In this document: positions 1-5,724 of the stretch, piece by piece
Numbering within the stretch: position 1 is the first letter of the stretch
How the letters are laid out: each line of letters starts with the position of its first letter
Source: Caulobacteraceae bacterium
GTDB lineage: Bacteria > Pseudomonadota > Alphaproteobacteria > Caulobacterales > Caulobacteraceae
DNA: 9,632 bases
Assembly (NCBI GenBank): GCA_030151985.1
Contig: JASLDZ010000493.1
Span: 1 to 9,632, forward strand
Direction of reading: 5' to 3'
The notes under the pieces: generated by a model
Seen by the model: the letters and a program-made list of their open reading frames with translations, nothing else
Database searches by the model: none
Told to the model about the DNA's origin: nothing
Made by a program: the position numbers and the translations under genes

Positions 1-2
1 AC

Positions 3-464
3 GCCTATCCGGGCGACGCCTATGTCGATGTGATCGCAAGCGACGTCTACAACGCGTCCTGGCGCTGGGGGGCGGTCAAGGACAATCGCGCGAACGAGCC
101 GGCCCTCTGGTCGCATGTCTACGGCGACCCCTGGGGCGTGCGCGACGTGGTCGCCTTCGCCCAAAGCCGCCGCAAGCCCTTCGCTTTTCCCGAGTGGGGC
201 ACAGGAGACAGGCCCGACGGCCACGGGGGAGGGGACGACCCCGTCTTCATCAGCAACATGGCACCCTTCGTCGGTCGCGCTGCTTTCGCCGGCTATTGGG
301 ACTACGACGCGGGCGACTACAACGCGCGGCTCTCGGGCGGGAAGCGACCCAAGGCGGCGGCCGAGTTCCTGACCCGATTTGCACCGCGAACCTCTGGGAG
401 CCGACGACCCACCGGAAGTCATGCTCCGGTAAAGGCTGGCGAAGGACCGAACCCGCGCTTCTAG
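3..464 (+). CDS. Glycoside hydrolase, probably family GH26 (C-terminal part, cut by window edge)
   Basis: The reading frame is open from the window edge and ends at TAG 462-464; the true start lies outside. The visible part begins AYPGDAYVDVIASDVYN, a stretch typical of GH26 beta-mannanase-like enzymes, where the YPGD..VD.I..D.Y segment forms one strand of the TIM barrel. The Glu in FAFPEWGTG (codon 192-194) sits where GH26 enzymes carry the catalytic nucleophile. The fragment continues to a GYWDYDAGDYNARL segment, normal for the last barrel strands, and ends in a short, basic, probably disordered tail of about 30 residues. Family knowledge suggests hydrolysis of beta-mannan or a related glucan outside the cytoplasm, but the acid/base Glu and any signal peptide are not in the window, so substrate and location are inference. 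A related clan GH-A family is the alternative. Confidence 0.72.
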   Translation, partial: AYPGDAYVDVIASDVYNASWRWGAVKDNRANEPALWSHVYGDPWGVRDVVAFAQSRRKPFAFPEWGTGDRPDGHGGGDDPVFISNMAPFVGRAAFAGYWDYDAGDYNARLSGGKRPKAAAEFLTRFAPRTSGSRRPTGSHAPVKAGEGPNPRF

Positions 465-774
465 GTTCGCGAGCCGTCAGCCGCGTCTTCGGCGGTGGCG
501 CGGGCTGTCGAAGGTGTGGCCCAGCTCCTGTCGCGCGTCGCTGCGCCAGCCGACGCCCATGCCGACGCCGGCGTCGGCCGACGCGGCGACGAGGCGACCC
601 TCGGGCTGGACGATCGCGCCCCGAACGTCACCGTGGCTCCACCCGGTCACCAGGCAAGACTTGCCGAACGACCGGCAAATTCGTCCGGGCGAAGCCGCCC
701 GGCCGGGCCGTTTTCGGCCGCCTTTCCAGGTCGTTAATCCCTTGCCGCGCAACGGTTTCGGAGCGTCCAGGCCT
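465..774. other. Non-coding stretch upstream of the flagellin locus
   Basis: About 300 bases between the hydrolase stop and the flagellin promoter. Open frames exist on both strands because stop codons are rare at this GC content. None has a ribosome binding site with a convincing start or a product I recognise. The right half contains the inverted repeats described separately and a GGCCG-TTTT-CGGCC hairpin at 706-719, which lacks a following T-run. Confidence 0.5.
661..678. promoter_or_regulatory. Inverted repeat TTGCCG-N6-CGGCAA, candidate flagellar activator site
   Basis: TTGCCG (661-666) and CGGCAA (673-678) form a perfect 6-bp dyad. It lies about 100 bp upstream of the sigma-54 -24 element. 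In Caulobacter, FlbD activates sigma-54 flagellar promoters from GGCAA-containing ftr sites at about this distance. A second, shorter dyad, TTGC-CGC-GCAA, lies at 742-752. Assignment to FlbD is inference; the dyad itself is directly visible. Confidence 0.4.
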
Positions 775-790
775 CGGCCCGGCCTTTGCA
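775..790 (+). promoter_or_regulatory. Sigma-54 (-24/-12) promoter of the first flagellin
   Basis: CGGCCCGGCCTTTGCA matches the sigma-54 pattern TGGCacg-N4-TTGCa, with the invariant GG (776-777) and GC (788-789) at the correct 12-base register and a perfect TTGCA -12 element. Transcription would start near 801, giving a leader of about 60 nt. Late flagellin genes in Caulobacter use sigma-54, so both sequence and context agree. Confidence 0.65.
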
Positions 791-860
791 TCCTCCCTTC
801 CCGAGCAAAACGCTCCCGCCGTCAAAACGACTGCGGACATCGGGAAGAAGGATCCCCGTC

Positions 861-1709
861 ATGGCCACCAACAGCATCAACACGAACGGCGGCGCCCTGA
901 TCGCGCTGCAGAACCTGAACGCCACCAACGCTCTGCTGAACCAGACCCAGAACCGGATCAACACCGGCCTGAAGATCTCCAGCGCCCAGGACAACGGGGC
1001 CGTCTGGGCGATCGCGCAGAACTCCCGCGCCGACATCTCCTCGCTCGACGCCGTGAAGGACTCGCTCCAGCGCGCCCAGTCGACCGTGGACGTCGCCAAC
1101 TCGGCCGGCTCCACCATCTCGGACCTGCTGAACCAGATGAAGACCAAGGCGCTCGCCGCCGCGGACGCTTCGCTGAACACCACCTCGCGCGCCGCCCTGG
1201 CGTCCGACTTCAACGCCCTGCGCGACCAGATCATCAAGACGGTCTCGGCGGCGAGCTTCAACGGCTCGAACCTCCTGAACTCCTCGGTGACGAGCGTGCA
1301 GGCGCTGGCCAGCGCGGACGGCAAGATCCGCCTGACGGTGGCGGCCCAGAACTTCAACCTGGCCGCCGGCGCGAACAACACGATCTTCGGCTTCTCGAAG
1401 GGGATCACCTTCGCCAGCACCAGCCAGGGCCAGGCTTCCGCCTTGGTGGCCACGCTGTCGACCTCGATCACCAACGTGAACGCCGCGATCGCCAAGCTCG
1501 GCACCTCGGCCAACGCGCTCACCACGCACCTGACCTTCGTCGGCAAGCTGCAGGACAGCCTGACCACGGGCGTCGGCAACCTGGTGGACGCGGACGTGGC
1601 CAAGGAAAGCGCCAACCTCACCGCGCTGCAGACCAAGCAGCAGCTCGGCATCCAGGCGCTGTCGATCGCCAACTCGTCCTCGTCCAACCTCCTCAGCCTC
1701 TTCCGCTGA
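861..1709 (+). CDS. Flagellin (FljK-like), first copy
   Basis: 282-residue structural subunit of the flagellar filament, exported by the flagellar type III system. The N-terminal helix (ATNSINTNGGALIALQNLN, residues 2-20) and the C-terminal helix ending IANSSSSNLLSLFR are the conserved D0/D1 polymerisation segments and closely resemble Caulobacter FljK. The middle is short, as is usual for alphaproteobacterial flagellins, and lacks a large variable D2/D3 domain; THLTFVGKLQDSL and VGNLVDADVAKESA are family hallmarks. I chose ATG 861 because AAGGA (848-852) lies 8 nt upstream and the protein then begins exactly as known flagellins do; the longer frame from 786 would start inside the sigma-54 promoter. 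Followed by a strong hairpin terminator. A near-copy lies at 2286-3134. Which fljJ-O paralogue it matches cannot be decided, so no symbol is given. Confidence 0.95.
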   Translation: MATNSINTNGGALIALQNLNATNALLNQTQNRINTGLKISSAQDNGAVWAIAQNSRADISSLDAVKDSLQRAQSTVDVANSAGSTISDLLNQMKTKALAAADASLNTTSRAALASDFNALRDQIIKTVSAASFNGSNLLNSSVTSVQALASADGKIRLTVAAQNFNLAAGANNTIFGFSKGITFASTSQGQASALVATLSTSITNVNAAIAKLGTSANALTTHLTFVGKLQDSLTTGVGNLVDADVAKESANLTALQTKQQLGIQALSIANSSSSNLLSLFR

Positions 1710-1737
1710 GCGGGACGGTCCAGACGAAGACCCAGAG

Positions 1738-1770
1738 CGGCGCGCCGGGAGCTGTCCCGGCGCGCCGTTT
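1738..1770 (+). terminator. Hairpin terminator after the first flagellin
   Basis: A perfect 13-bp GC-rich stem (1738-1750 with 1755-1767) closes a GCTG tetraloop and is followed by only three T (1768-1770). It starts 28 nt after the flagellin stop. The short T-run means it may act partly as a terminator and partly as a 3'-end stabiliser for the abundant flagellin mRNA, with some read-through into the FlaG-like gene. Confidence 0.75.
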
Positions 1771-1782
1771 CCCGAATCATCC

Positions 1783-1817
1783 AGGAGCGCCGGCCCTGAC
1801 CGCCGGCGAAACAGGAG
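1783..1817 (+). promoter_or_regulatory. Structured ribosome-binding region of the FlaG-like gene
   Basis: One AGGAG lies at 1783-1787 and a second at 1813-1817. Between them is a 7-bp hairpin (1788-1794 with 1802-1808, loop CCTGACC). The second AGGAG touches the ATG at 1818, too close for normal initiation. If the hairpin forms, the first AGGAG is brought to an effective 9 nt from the ATG. This is inference from base pairing. Confidence 0.4.
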
Positions 1818-2156
1818 ATGCTCACCACCCCTTCCGCGAGCGTTCCCCAGACCGGACCCGTCGTCGGCGTCCGGGCCGCCCAGCCCGGTCACGACGGCGC
1901 TTCGGCGCAGACGCCGCCCGCTTCGGCCGCTCCGGCGGCGACGCAGGCGGATCCCGCCTCCACCCCGGTCCCCCCTCCCGCGTCCTCCCAGATCAAGCTG
2001 GTGGTCGCCCGGGCGGACGCCTCGCTCGCCTACACCTACACCCTCGTCGACCAGGTCACCGGCCGCGTGGTGGCGGAGATCCCGCACCAGGCGGCGCAGG
2101 ACGCGGCGGCGAAGCCTGACTACACGGCCGGCGGAGTCGTAGACACCACCGCCTGA
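1818..2156 (+). CDS. FlaG-like flagellar protein
   Basis: 112 residues. Residues 1-57 are low-complexity Ala/Pro/Ser/Thr and probably unstructured. Residues 58-92 (IKLVVARADASL, then YTYTLVDQVTGRVVAEIP) resemble the core of the FlaG/YvyC family, whose hallmark is a strand pair around 'D..TG.vv..IP'. FlaG proteins are encoded beside flagellins and affect filament length, but their mechanism is not settled. The position between two flagellin genes supports the call. The start is fixed by an in-frame stop at 1797-1799 and the absence of any other ATG; the spacing to the nearest Shine-Dalgarno is abnormal (see the separate entry). No promoter is obvious, so it probably depends on read-through from the first flagellin. 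An unrelated small hypothetical protein remains possible. Confidence 0.6.
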   Translation: MLTTPSASVPQTGPVVGVRAAQPGHDGASAQTPPASAAPAATQADPASTPVPPPASSQIKLVVARADASLAYTYTLVDQVTGRVVAEIPHQAAQDAAAKPDYTAGGVVDTTA

Positions 2157-2178
2157 ACGACCCCTCGAGCGGCCGTCA

Positions 2179-2194
2179 TGGTTAACGGTCTGCT
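2179..2194 (+). promoter_or_regulatory. Weak sigma-54 match overlapping a CtrA-like half-site, upstream of the second flagellin
   Basis: TGGTTAACGGTCTGCT has GG (2180-2181) and GC (2192-2193) in the correct sigma-54 register, but the flanking bases match poorly. The same bases carry ATGGTTAA (2178-2185), the reverse complement of the CtrA half-site TTAACCAT, and another TTAAC lies at 2207-2211. Either a sigma-54 start near 2205 or CtrA control is possible; the sequence does not decide. Confidence 0.35.
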
Positions 2195-2229
2195 CACCAT
2201 CGTCTCTTAACGTCTCCTCCATCGGGGGA

Positions 2230-2273
2230 GGCGCGCCGACGCGCGCCGGCCTCCTGGCAAGGCCTCGAAGGCC
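2230..2273 (+). promoter_or_regulatory. Two tandem hairpins in the leader of the second flagellin
   Basis: Stem 1: GGCGCGC (2230-2236) pairs with GCGCGCC (2241-2247) around a CGAC tetraloop. Stem 2: GGCCT (2261-2265) pairs with AGGCC (2269-2273) around CGA, ending directly at the GGGAG Shine-Dalgarno (2274-2278). A CTCC at 2251-2254 can pair either with GGAG at 2227-2230 or with the Shine-Dalgarno. In Caulobacter, FlbT acts on a structured fljK leader, so a similar post-transcriptional control is plausible but unproven. Confidence 0.45.
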
Positions 2274-2285
2274 GGGAGAGGCGTG

Positions 2286-3134
2286 ATGAGCTTCAGCGTC
2301 AAGACCAACCAATCGGCGCTGATCGCGCTTCAGAACCTGAACGCGACCACCGACCGGCTGTCCGCGACGCAGAACCGGATCTCCACGGGGCTGAAGGTCA
2401 ACGGCGCGCAGGACAACGCCGCGGTCTGGGCGATCGCCCAGAACTCCCGGGCCGACATCTCCTCGCTCGACGCCGTGAAGGACTCGCTGCAGCGGGCGCA
2501 GTCGACCGTGGACGTCGCCAATTCGGCCGGGGCGACGATCTCCGACCTTCTGAACCAGATGAAGACCAAGGCGCTGGCCGCGGCCGACGCCTCGCTGCCC
2601 ACCGTCTCCCGCGCGGCGCTGGCGTCCGACTTCAACGCCCTGCGCGACCAGATCATCAAGACGGTGGCGAGCGCGAGCTTCAACGGCTCGAACCTCCTGA
2701 ACTCGTCGGTGACGAGCGTGCAGGCGCTGGCCAGCGCGGACGGCAAGATCCGCCTGACCGTGGCGGCGCAGAACTTCAACCTGTCGGCCGGCGCGAACAA
2801 CGCGATCTTCGGCTTCTCGAAGGGCATCACCTTCGCCAGCACCAGCCAGGGCCAGGCGTCGGCGCTCGTCTCGACGCTGACCACCACCATAACCAACGTG
2901 AACGCCGCCATCGCCAAGCTCGGCACGTCGGCCAACGCGCTCACCACGCACCTGAACTTCGTCGGCAAGCTGCAGGACTCGCTGACCACCGGCGTCGGCA
3001 ACCTGGTGGACGCGGACGTCGCCAAGGAAAGCGCCAACCTGCAGGCCCTGCAGGTGCAGCAGCAGCTCGGCACCCAGGCGCTGTCGATCGCCAACCAGGC
3101 GCCCCAGATCATCCTGAACCTGTTCAAGGGCTGA
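2286..3134 (+). CDS. Flagellin, second copy with divergent ends
   Basis: Also 282 residues and the same family as the gene at 861-1709, about 86% identical by hand count. The core, from AVWAIAQNSRADISS to VDADVAKESANL, is almost unchanged. The N-terminus (MSFSVKTNQS) and C-terminus (IANQAPQIILNLFKG) differ clearly, and these segments drive export, chaperone contact and filament packing, so this copy may occupy a different position in the filament. I chose ATG 2286 over GTG 2283 because the GGGAG at 2274-2278 is then 7 nt away and the protein begins MSFSV. It has its own leader with two hairpins and ends in a hairpin at 3141-3158. Assignment to a named Caulobacter paralogue is not safe. Confidence 0.95.
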   Translation: MSFSVKTNQSALIALQNLNATTDRLSATQNRISTGLKVNGAQDNAAVWAIAQNSRADISSLDAVKDSLQRAQSTVDVANSAGATISDLLNQMKTKALAAADASLPTVSRAALASDFNALRDQIIKTVASASFNGSNLLNSSVTSVQALASADGKIRLTVAAQNFNLSAGANNAIFGFSKGITFASTSQGQASALVSTLTTTITNVNAAIAKLGTSANALTTHLNFVGKLQDSLTTGVGNLVDADVAKESANLQALQVQQQLGTQALSIANQAPQIILNLFKG

Positions 3135-3140
3135 GGCGTT

Positions 3141-3158
3141 CGGCTCCCAAGGGAGCCG
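3141..3158 (+). terminator. Hairpin after the second flagellin
   Basis: CGGCTCCC-AA-GGGAGCCG gives an 8-bp stem starting 7 nt after the flagellin stop. No T-run follows, so it may be a 3'-end stabiliser or a weak terminator rather than a full intrinsic terminator. Confidence 0.5.
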
Positions 3159-3245
3159 GGGCGGCCGACATTACGACGATTTAATGCACGCTTGACGCGT
3201 CGCCGGGGCATGGGTCGCACACCCCTTCCTTCGGAGTCCGCCTTC

Positions 3246-5321
3246 ATGTCGAAGCGTCTTTGGTTGGCGTCCTGCGGCGCCCTCGTGCTTTCCGTCGCCG
3301 CGCTGGCGCCGGCCCTGGCCTTGGCGCAGGAGGCGCCGGTCGACCCCAACGTCACCCCGCGCTTCGGAACCTGGGGCTTCGACGCCGCGGGCGAGAACAA
3401 GGCGGTCAAGCCCGGCGACGACTTCTTCCAGTTCGCCAACGGGACCTACGTCGACAAGCTGGTCATCCCGTCGGACAAGTCGAGCTACGGCAACTTCTAC
3501 GCGCTGAGCGTCCTGTCGCAGGCGCGCACCCGCAAGATCCTGGAGGACGCCGCCGCCTCCAACGCCGCCCCGAACACCGCGCAGGGCAAGATCGGCGCCT
3601 TCTACAAGGCGTTCATGGACCAGGCGCACGTCGACGCGCTGGGCGCCCGGCCCTTGCAGCCCAAGCTCGCCGCCATTCGCGCGGCGACCACCCGCGAGGC
3701 GCAGGCGCGCCTGATGGGCGAGGGCGTGGTCGACTACTTCGGCTCGATGGTCGGCGTGTCGATCAACTCGGACGAGAAGAACCCCGAGCGGTACGCCGTC
3801 TACCTCGGCCAGAGCGGCCTGGGGCTGCCGGACCGGGACTACTACCTGGACGCCAAATTCGCGGAGAAGAAGGCCGCCTACCAGGACTACGTCGCGCAGA
3901 TGCTGACGCTCGGCGGCTGGGCGCACGACGCCGCGGCGGCCAAGGCGCAGGCGGCGCAGATCGTGGCGCTGGAGACCTCCATCGCCCAGGCGAGCTGGAG
4001 CCGGATCGAACGGCGCGACCCCGACAAGACCTACAACCCCACCACCGTCGCGGCGCTGGAGACCTCGGCCCCCGGCTTCCCGTGGAAGACCTTCCTGGCC
4101 GCCGCCAAGCTGCCCGGGACCAGCCGCGTGATCGAGGCGGAGCCCACCGCCATCGCCAAGATCGCCGCGCTGTTCGCCTCCACCCCGATCGAGACGCTGC
4201 AGGCCTGGCAGGCGTTCCACACCACCGACGAGTCCGCCGCCTTCCTGTCCGACCCGTTCGTGCAGGCGCGGTTCCAGTTCCGCTCCAAGACGCTGTCCGG
4301 CCAGCCCGAGCTGCAGGCCCGCTGGAAGCGCGGCGCCGACCTCGTGGACAACTCCATGGGCGAAGCGGTGGGCGAGGTCTACGTCGCCCGCTACTTCCCG
4401 CCGGAAGCCAAAGCCAAGATGCGGGAGCTGATCGAGAACCTGCGCACCGCCTTCAAGGCGCGCATCGAGAAGCTGGAATGGATGAGCCCGGCCACCAAGG
4501 TCGAGGCCGAGAAGAAGCTCGCCGCCTACACCATCAAGATCGGCTACCCGGACAAGTTCCGCGACTACTCGGCGCTGAGCGTCAGCCCCGACGACCTCTA
4601 CGGCGACGTCCAGCGGGCGGGCGAGTTCGAGTGGATGCGCAACGTGAACCGCCTCGACAAGCCGGTCGACAAGACCGAGTGGGGCATGACGCCTCAGGAG
4701 GTGAACGCCTACAACAACCCCGTGTGGAACGAGGTGGTGTTCCCCGCCGCGATCCTGCAGCCGCCGTTCTTCGATCCCAAGGGCGACGACGCGATCAACT
4801 ACGGCGCGATCGTAGGCGTGATCGGGCACGAGATGACGCACGGCTTCGACGACGAGGGCCGCAAGTACGACTCCACCGGGCACCTGCGCGACTGGTGGAC
4901 GCCGGAGGACGCGGCCAAGTTCCAGGCCCGCGCCGACAAGCTGGGCGCGCAGTACGACACCTACGAGCCGGTGCCCGGCAGCCACGTGCAGGGCAAGCTG
5001 ACCATGGGCGAGAACATCGCCGACCAGGGCGGCCTGTCGCTGGCGCTCGACGCCTACCACGCCTCGCTGCACGGCAAGCCCGCGCCGGTGATCGACGGGC
5101 TGACCGGCGACCAGCGCGTGTTCCTCGGCTGGGCGCAGGTGTGGCGGGCCAAGATGCGCGACGACGCGCGCCGCCAGCAGGTGGTGGTCGATCCGCACAG
5201 CCCTGAGATGTACCGGGTCAACGGCGTCGTGCGGAACATCGACGCCTGGTACAAGGCGTTCGACGTCAAGCCCGGCGACAAGCTCTACGTGGCCCCCGCC
5301 GATCGTGCGGTCGTCTGGTAG
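3246..5321 (+). CDS. M13 family zinc endopeptidase (PepO/neprilysin-like), secreted
   Basis: 691-residue metallo-oligopeptidase, normal length for bacterial M13 enzymes. Zinc ligands are visible: HEMTH at 528-532 (H528, H532, catalytic E529) and the downstream ENIAD at 589-593 supplying E589 and D593. H651 in DPHSPEMYRVNG, with R657 after it, corresponds to the transition-state His and substrate-binding Arg of neprilysin. NAYNNP at 487-492 is the substrate-backbone motif; the usual NAYY has Asn in place of the second Tyr. The large N-terminal domain (about 35-480) begins with the typical P.FGTW...KPGDDFFQFANG. Residues 1-27 form a signal peptide with likely cleavage LALA|QEAP, so it should act in the periplasm or outside. 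ATG 3246 was chosen for GGAG (3233-3236), 9 nt upstream, and for a proper signal peptide; the frame extends upstream without support. A single-gene unit with its own terminator. Confidence 0.95.
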   Translation: MSKRLWLASCGALVLSVAALAPALALAQEAPVDPNVTPRFGTWGFDAAGENKAVKPGDDFFQFANGTYVDKLVIPSDKSSYGNFYALSVLSQARTRKILEDAAASNAAPNTAQGKIGAFYKAFMDQAHVDALGARPLQPKLAAIRAATTREAQARLMGEGVVDYFGSMVGVSINSDEKNPERYAVYLGQSGLGLPDRDYYLDAKFAEKKAAYQDYVAQMLTLGGWAHDAAAAKAQAAQIVALETSIAQASWSRIERRDPDKTYNPTTVAALETSAPGFPWKTFLAAAKLPGTSRVIEAEPTAIAKIAALFASTPIETLQAWQAFHTTDESAAFLSDPFVQARFQFRSKTLSGQPELQARWKRGADLVDNSMGEAVGEVYVARYFPPEAKAKMRELIENLRTAFKARIEKLEWMSPATKVEAEKKLAAYTIKIGYPDKFRDYSALSVSPDDLYGDVQRAGEFEWMRNVNRLDKPVDKTEWGMTPQEVNAYNNPVWNEVVFPAAILQPPFFDPKGDDAINYGAIVGVIGHEMTHGFDDEGRKYDSTGHLRDWWTPEDAAKFQARADKLGAQYDTYEPVPGSHVQGKLTMGENIADQGGLSLALDAYHASLHGKPAPVIDGLTGDQRVFLGWAQVWRAKMRDDARRQQVVVDPHSPEMYRVNGVVRNIDAWYKAFDVKPGDKLYVAPADRAVVW

Positions 5322-5345
5322 GCGGCCAGACAGGCCGATGGGACG

Positions 5346-5377
5346 GGGCGGCTCCTTACGGGGCCGCCCTTCTCGTT
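5346..5377 (+). terminator. Intrinsic terminator of the peptidase gene
   Basis: GGGCGGCTCC (5346-5355) pairs with GGGGCCGCCC (5360-5369) around TTAC, a 10-bp stem with one G-U pair. It is followed by the T-rich TTCTCGTTT, and lies 24 nt after the peptidase stop. Confidence 0.8.
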
Positions 5378-5416
5378 TGAGCCGTAGGGAGCACCGGCTC
5401 GAATCGACGGACGCGG

Positions 5417-5460
5417 AAAAACACCGAGCCCGCCGCGGGGGATGATCGCGGCGGGCTCGG
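5417..5460 (-). terminator. Strong minus-strand intrinsic terminator
   Basis: The 14-bp perfect GC-rich stem (5424-5437 with 5447-5460) has a 9-nt loop. On the minus strand it is followed by TGTTTTT (5423-5417). On the plus strand the following bases are GTTCGTTTCC, a much weaker tail. It faces the plus-strand peptidase terminator across about 50 bp. Confidence 0.8.
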
Positions 5461-5540
5461 GTTCGTTTCCGAAATTAAGGGGCGTTTCCTCCCCGAAACG
5501 CCGGAGGCTCGAACGTCTAGGCGTTCGTTCTCCTCACGCG
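5417..5540 (-). ncRNA. Candidate small RNA with three hairpins and an intrinsic terminator
   Basis: Read on the minus strand, this stretch contains, in order, hairpin CGAACG/CGTTCG (5527-5510), hairpin GGCGTTTC/GAAACGCC with loop GGGGAG (5502-5481), and a perfect 14-bp stem (5460-5447 with 5437-5424) followed by TGTTTTT. That last element is a standard terminator for the minus strand only. No minus-strand protein gene lies close enough to own it: the nearest minus-strand gene ends at 6176, behind the convergent glyoxalase gene. A perfect TTGACA lies at 5573-5568 with a poor -10 (TTCGGT) 17 bp on, so the 5' end near 5540 is a guess. The GGGGAG loop and an adjacent CCTCC (5507-5503) could pair. 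I do not recognise a known RNA family. Confidence 0.42.
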
Positions 5541-5669
5541 AAGCACCGAAGCGACTCCCTTCAGCCCTGTCAACATCGGATGATGGGTGAACAGCGTTCC
5601 CAAACCGCAAAGCGGGGGAAAAGCGCTTCAGAATTGACGCCAGTGCAGAAACTGAACGGCAGGCGTCGC

Positions 5670-5698
5670 TCGACGGGGGCGGGGCGGCCTGTGCTAGG
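5670..5698 (+). promoter_or_regulatory. Candidate housekeeping promoter for glyoxalase I
   Basis: TCGACG (5670-5675), 17 bp, then GCTAGG (5693-5698). This resembles the Caulobacter-type TTGACG / GCTAnAnC promoter and would start transcription near 5704-5706, about 20 nt before the gene's start codon. Inference from pattern and position. Confidence 0.4.
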
Positions 5699-5724
5699 AG
5701 GCGACGTCCGACAGGAGAACGACG

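Noticed and set aside
706..719. Hairpin GGCCG-TTTT-CGGCC as a terminator for the hydrolase gene
   Set aside because: The stem is only 5 bp, no T-run follows and it is 240 bp beyond the stop codon.
194..2119. A 641-residue plus-strand open frame spanning the hydrolase tail, the first flagellin and the FlaG-like gene
   Set aside because: It is Arg/Pro/Gly-rich, has no recognisable domain and overlaps well-supported genes in another frame. It is a high-GC artefact.
822..2951. A 709-residue minus-strand open frame across both flagellins
   Set aside because: The repeated pattern in it only mirrors the duplicated flagellin sequence. Composition is that of antisense translation and no start signal supports it.
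3192..3220. TTGACG at 3192-3197 as the -35 of a peptidase promoter
   Set aside because: The -35 is good, but the bases 17 bp downstream (TCGCAC) do not resemble a -10, so I did not list it as a feature.
3246..3275. Lipobox-like LASC at residues 7-10 of the M13 peptidase
   Set aside because: The hydrophobic stretch before the Cys is too short. The main hydrophobic core follows it and leads to a normal signal peptidase I site at residue 27.
5517..5576. A 19-codon minus-strand open frame (MLTGLKGVASVLRV...)
   Set aside because: No ribosome binding site precedes it and its first codons coincide with the TTGACA that may be the -35 of the small RNA candidate.
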